From: an uncultured Eubacteriales bacterium | GTDB taxonomy: Bacteria > Bacillota > Clostridia > Monoglobales > Monoglobaceae | DNA: 64,000 nucleotides | Assembly (NCBI GenBank): GCA_905198865.1 | Contig: CAJKEB010000002.1 | Coordinates: 12,133-76,132, forward strand | Direction of reading: 5' to 3' | Part shown: in pieces, positions 61,711 through 64,000 of the stretch | Layout of the letters: each line of letters starts with the position of its first letter | How positions within the stretch are numbered: the first letter of the stretch is position 1 | Made by a program: the position numbers and the translations under genes | Notes under the pieces: generated by a model | Told to the model about the DNA's origin: nothing | The model's input: the letters and a program-made list of their open reading frames with translations, nothing else | The model's database searches: none

Positions 61711-62333
61711 TATGCGTACACCTCCTCAAGTTTAGCTACTGCATCCTTTAAGATGATGCACTTTGTATGGTTCAAAACTTCATATGTGTTGATTGAACCT
61801 ACAAATGTTGTATCAATGCCTCTGATGTTTCTTGCAGAATTAACGATTTTCTTATCATTCTCAGGAAGAACAATCAAAGCCTTTTCTGAAACATTGAGGT
61901 TTGCAAGCATGCTTGCAATCTGCTTTGTCTTGTACTCGCTGCACTCGAGTGAATCAAGTACGATAAGTTCGTTTTCCTGAACCTTAGAAGTCAGTGCAGA
62001 CTTAAGAGCCAGCTGTCTAACCTTCTTGTTCACGGAATATCTGTAATCTCTCGGCTTAGGGCCGATAGCGACACCGCCGCCTACCCACTGGGGAGCACGG
62101 ATACTACCCTGTCTTGCACGGCCTGTGCCTTTCTGTCTCCAGGGCTTGATACCTCCGCCTCTGACTTCTGTACGTGTCAGAGTTGACTGTGTGCCCTGTC
62201 TCTGATTTGCCAAGTAGTTAACAACTACTTCGTGCATAACGTCCTTGTTTACTTCTACGCCAAAAACGTTTTCATTTAAATCTATTGTGCTGACAACCTT
62301 GCCGTCAACATTATAAACGTCTACTGTAGGCAT
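61710..62333 (-). CDS. rplD: Ribosomal protein uL4
   Basis: 207 aa from ATG 62333 (GGAGGATATAGAA). [60 protein letters not shown] form the tunnel-lining loop. In E. coli L4 represses the S10 operon through its leader; whether this holds here is unknown. A longer frame reaching 62393 would overlap rplC and lacks a ribosome binding site. Confidence 0.97.
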   Translation of the reverse strand: MPTVDVYNVDGKVVSTIDLNENVFGVEVNKDVMHEVVVNYLANQRQGTQSTLTRTEVRGGGIKPWRQKGTGRARQGSIRAPQWVGGGVAIGPKPRDYRYSVNKKVRQLALKSALTSKVQENELIVLDSLECSEYKTKQIASMLANLNVSEKALIVLPENDKKIVNSARNIRGIDTTFVGSINTYEVLNHTKCIILKDAVAKLEEVYA

Positions 62334-62358
62334 TTCTATATCCTCCTCTCTCTGTGGT

Positions 62359-62994
62359 TTATACGCTTGCCTTAACTGCGTCACGAACAACAACCAAGCC
62401 GCCCTTAGGTCCCGGAATAGAACCCTTAACCAACAGAAGATTGCGCTCTGTATCTATTTTAACTAAATCAAGATTCTGGATTGTAACCTTATCCACACCG
62501 TAATGTCCCGGCATCTTCTTGCCCTTGAACACTCTTGACGGGTCTGAACAAGCACCGAGAGAACCCGGGCCTCTGTGATAGTGAGAACCGTGTGTCATAG
62601 GACCTCTGTGTGTTCCCCATCTCTTGATTGAACCTGCAAAACCATGACCCTTGCTTGTACCGGTAACATCAACAACGTCACCGTCAGCGAACTGCTCAAC
62701 TGTGAGAGCATCGCCTACATTGAGTTCAGCCGCATTGTCGAGCTTAAACTCCTTAAGGTGCTTCTTAACCGGAACGCCGGCCTTGCCGAAGTGACCTTTT
62801 TCAGGCTTGTTTGCACGTTTTTCCTTCTTGTCCTCAAATCCGACCTGAACGGCTGTGTAACCATCAACCTCTTCAGTCTTCTTTTGTACTACCGGACACG
62901 GACCTGCCTGAATAACGGAAACCGGAATGAGAACTCCGTCCTCAGTGAAGATCTGTGTCATGCCAATCTTTTTACCTAAGATTGCTTTCTTCAT
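62359..62994 (-). CDS. rplC: Ribosomal protein uL3
   Basis: 211 aa. [20 protein letters not shown], the central [40 protein letters not shown], and [16 protein letters not shown]. It helps to form the peptidyl-transferase region and starts large-subunit assembly. ATG 62994 with AGGAGGAA. A 157-nt spacer with a CCGG-bounded hairpin near 63112-63140 separates it from rpsJ. Confidence 0.98.
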   Translation of the reverse strand: MKKAILGKKIGMTQIFTEDGVLIPVSVIQAGPCPVVQKKTEEVDGYTAVQVGFEDKKEKRANKPEKGHFGKAGVPVKKHLKEFKLDNAAELNVGDALTVEQFADGDVVDVTGTSKGHGFAGSIKRWGTHRGPMTHGSHYHRGPGSLGACSDPSRVFKGKKMPGHYGVDKVTIQNLDLVKIDTERNLLLVKGSIPGPKGGLVVVRDAVKASV

Positions 62995-63151
62995 GTTTCT
63001 TTCCTCCTATTATACACAAGCATTGGTTTATGATAATAAACTTACCTGCGGGTCAGCGGTTGAGTAACCCCAACATAACCAAAATTTTTTGGTAAACTGT
63101 TTTAAATTGCCTCGCCGGAATCTGCAACGCTGTCTATCCGGCAATATCAAA

Positions 63152-63460
63152 CTATATCTTAAGCTCGATATCCACACCTGCCGGCAAGTCAAGGTGCTTA
63201 AGAGCGTCGATTGTCTTACCGTTCGGGTTAAGAACATCGATAAGTCTCTTATGTGTTCTGAGCTCAAACTGCTCACGAGAGTCCTTGTACTTATGAACAG
63301 CTCTCAGGATGGTAACAACTTCCTTTCTTGTAGGAAGCGGGATAGGACCCGATACCTTTGCACCTGTTCTCTTGGCTGTCTCAACAATCTTAGCGGCGCT
63401 CTGGTCGATAAGATTTGAATCATAAGCCTTAAGTCTGATTCTGATTCTCTCTGTTGCCAT
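63152..63460 (-). CDS. rpsJ: Ribosomal protein uS10
   Basis: 102 aa. [40 protein letters not shown], and [20 protein letters not shown]. First gene of the superoperon; in other bacteria it also takes part in transcription antitermination as NusE. ATG 63460 with AAGGAGGG. It is preceded by a long leader and a consensus promoter. Confidence 0.98.
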   Translation of the reverse strand: MATERIRIRLKAYDSNLIDQSAAKIVETAKRTGAKVSGPIPLPTRKEVVTILRAVHKYKDSREQFELRTHKRLIDVLNPNGKTIDALKHLDLPAGVDIELKI

Positions 63461-63744
63461 AAAAAATGTACCCTCCTTATTGGAATAAGTTTACACCGTG
63501 CCGGGCGTTTCGCACGGTTACAAAATTAAACCCGAATCGCTTGTTTTAAGCACACAATTCGGGAGGAATTTACACAATACTACACATCTTCGCACCAGCA
63601 TAATGCGAAAAAGGCATAGGTGTATTCTGTTTTGGTGTGACCTTCCGCCCTGTTTTTAAAACCGGACAATCTCCCCCGAAATTTCCAAACGCACGTTTTC
63701 ACGCGGTTTGCCACCTCCAGGTTCATCGTATGTCTCTGTCACGC
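63461..63744 (-). promoter_or_regulatory. Long structured leader of the S10 superoperon
   Basis: About 284 nt from the predicted start to ATG 63460. Stem-loops visible in the sense strand: CCGTGCGAAACGCCCGGCACGG (63495-63516), CCCGAAT/ATTCGGG with a long loop (63531-63563), and a long-range pairing of GGCGTGAC (63731-63738) with GTCACACC (63635-63642) with one mismatch. The fold could mediate autoregulation by a ribosomal protein. No Rfam leader was identified by eye. Confidence 0.5.
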
Positions 63745-63750
63745 CTAACC

Positions 63751-63779
63751 ATTATACTACCTATGCATAAAAATGTCAA
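63751..63779 (-). promoter_or_regulatory. Consensus promoter of the S10-spc-alpha superoperon
   Basis: On the minus strand perfect TTGACA (63774-63779) and TATAAT (63751-63756) hexamers are separated by 17 nt, placing the start near 63744. Confidence 0.88.
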
Positions 63780-64000
63780 GAAAATTTTCGGTAAAAACTA
63801 CACAAAATTCAGCTGCTACGCGGCATTTTATTGCACATTTTTGTATGCAGCCGCACCCTTCACATAATATGACCGACAGTTATTATGTGCTATAAATTAT
63901 AGTTTAATTGCATAAACATTGCAATTAAAGCTTGCAGCCGGATACCGCCCATGCAATGGGCGGTAATGCAAACTACGGTAGGTGAGCTGTGAAACAGCGA
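63780..64000. other. Intergenic region upstream of the S10 promoter
   Basis: No gene is supported. Three inverted repeats are visible: CACATAAT/ATTATGTG (63861-63889), TTTAATTGC/GCAATTAAA (63903-63929) and TACCGCCC/GGGCGGTA (63943-63965). The last could be the terminator hairpin of a unit lying beyond the window edge. Confidence 0.4.

Noticed and set aside
63861..63889. Terminator of an upstream gene
   Set aside because: A good 8-bp inverted repeat but no T-run on either strand and no adjacent gene in the window to assign it to.

Overview
The window looks like the chromosome of a Gram-positive, anaerobic, pectin-using Clostridia-type bacterium. Four things point there: a Firmicutes-style S10-spc-alpha ribosomal superoperon, strong AGGAGG ribosome binding sites and TTGACA-17-TATAAT promoters, [FeFe]-hydrogenase genes, and several cell-surface proteins with S-layer homology (SLH) domains joined by Pro/Thr/Ala linkers. 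The pectate-lyase-like gene at the left edge and a probable uronate isomerase at 38.8 kb suggest a Monoglobus-like gut pectinolytic organism. That identification is inference from gene content only.

Left part (1-25 kb): a secreted pectate-lyase-like protein running off the left edge; an NSS-type sodium symporter; a C_GCAxxG_C_C redox protein; and a set of SLH proteins (1210 aa with an in-frame TAG before a further domain, 956 aa, 488 aa with an amidase domain, 559 aa with a cohesin-like domain). Between them lie a U32 tRNA-hydroxylase-type protein and a cell-wall elongation operon (exported protein of unknown function, FHA protein, SEDS glycosyltransferase, class B PBP). The 559-aa cohesin-like/SLH protein follows a 290-aa dockerin protein in one transcription unit, which suggests a small cellulosome-like cell-surface attachment system.

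Middle part (25-45 kb): a probably leaderless apbE with an amidohydrolase, recQ, argG-argH-fructose-6-phosphate aldolase, a 37-aa basic small protein, an HPr-like protein lacking both phosphorylation sites, and a ferredoxin. A hydrogenase operon follows ([2Fe-2S] protein, PAS-containing HydS-type hydrogenase, SpoIIE-type phosphatase, second [FeFe] hydrogenase) with a structured leader. A divergent pair, an RpiB/DhuI-type isomerase and a GH106-like glycosidase, comes next. At 42.0-44.05 kb a decayed element sits in a tRNA-Thr gene. It carries two small gene families (DUF2442/DUF4160, a ribbon-helix-helix-like protein), remnants of an integrase and a sigma factor, and what reads as a complete type I toxin/antitoxin-RNA module.

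Right part (45-64 kb): the whole S10-spc-alpha superoperon on the minus strand from rpsJ to rplQ, with secY, adk, map, a KOW protein, infA and rpoA in the usual order. Its consensus promoter is at 63.75 kb. Three interruptions are unusual: a CapA-type lipoprotein gene between infA and rpmJ, a 428-nt spacer with 88-bp tandem repeats between rplN and rplX, and a 228-nt hairpin-rich spacer between rpsS and rplV.
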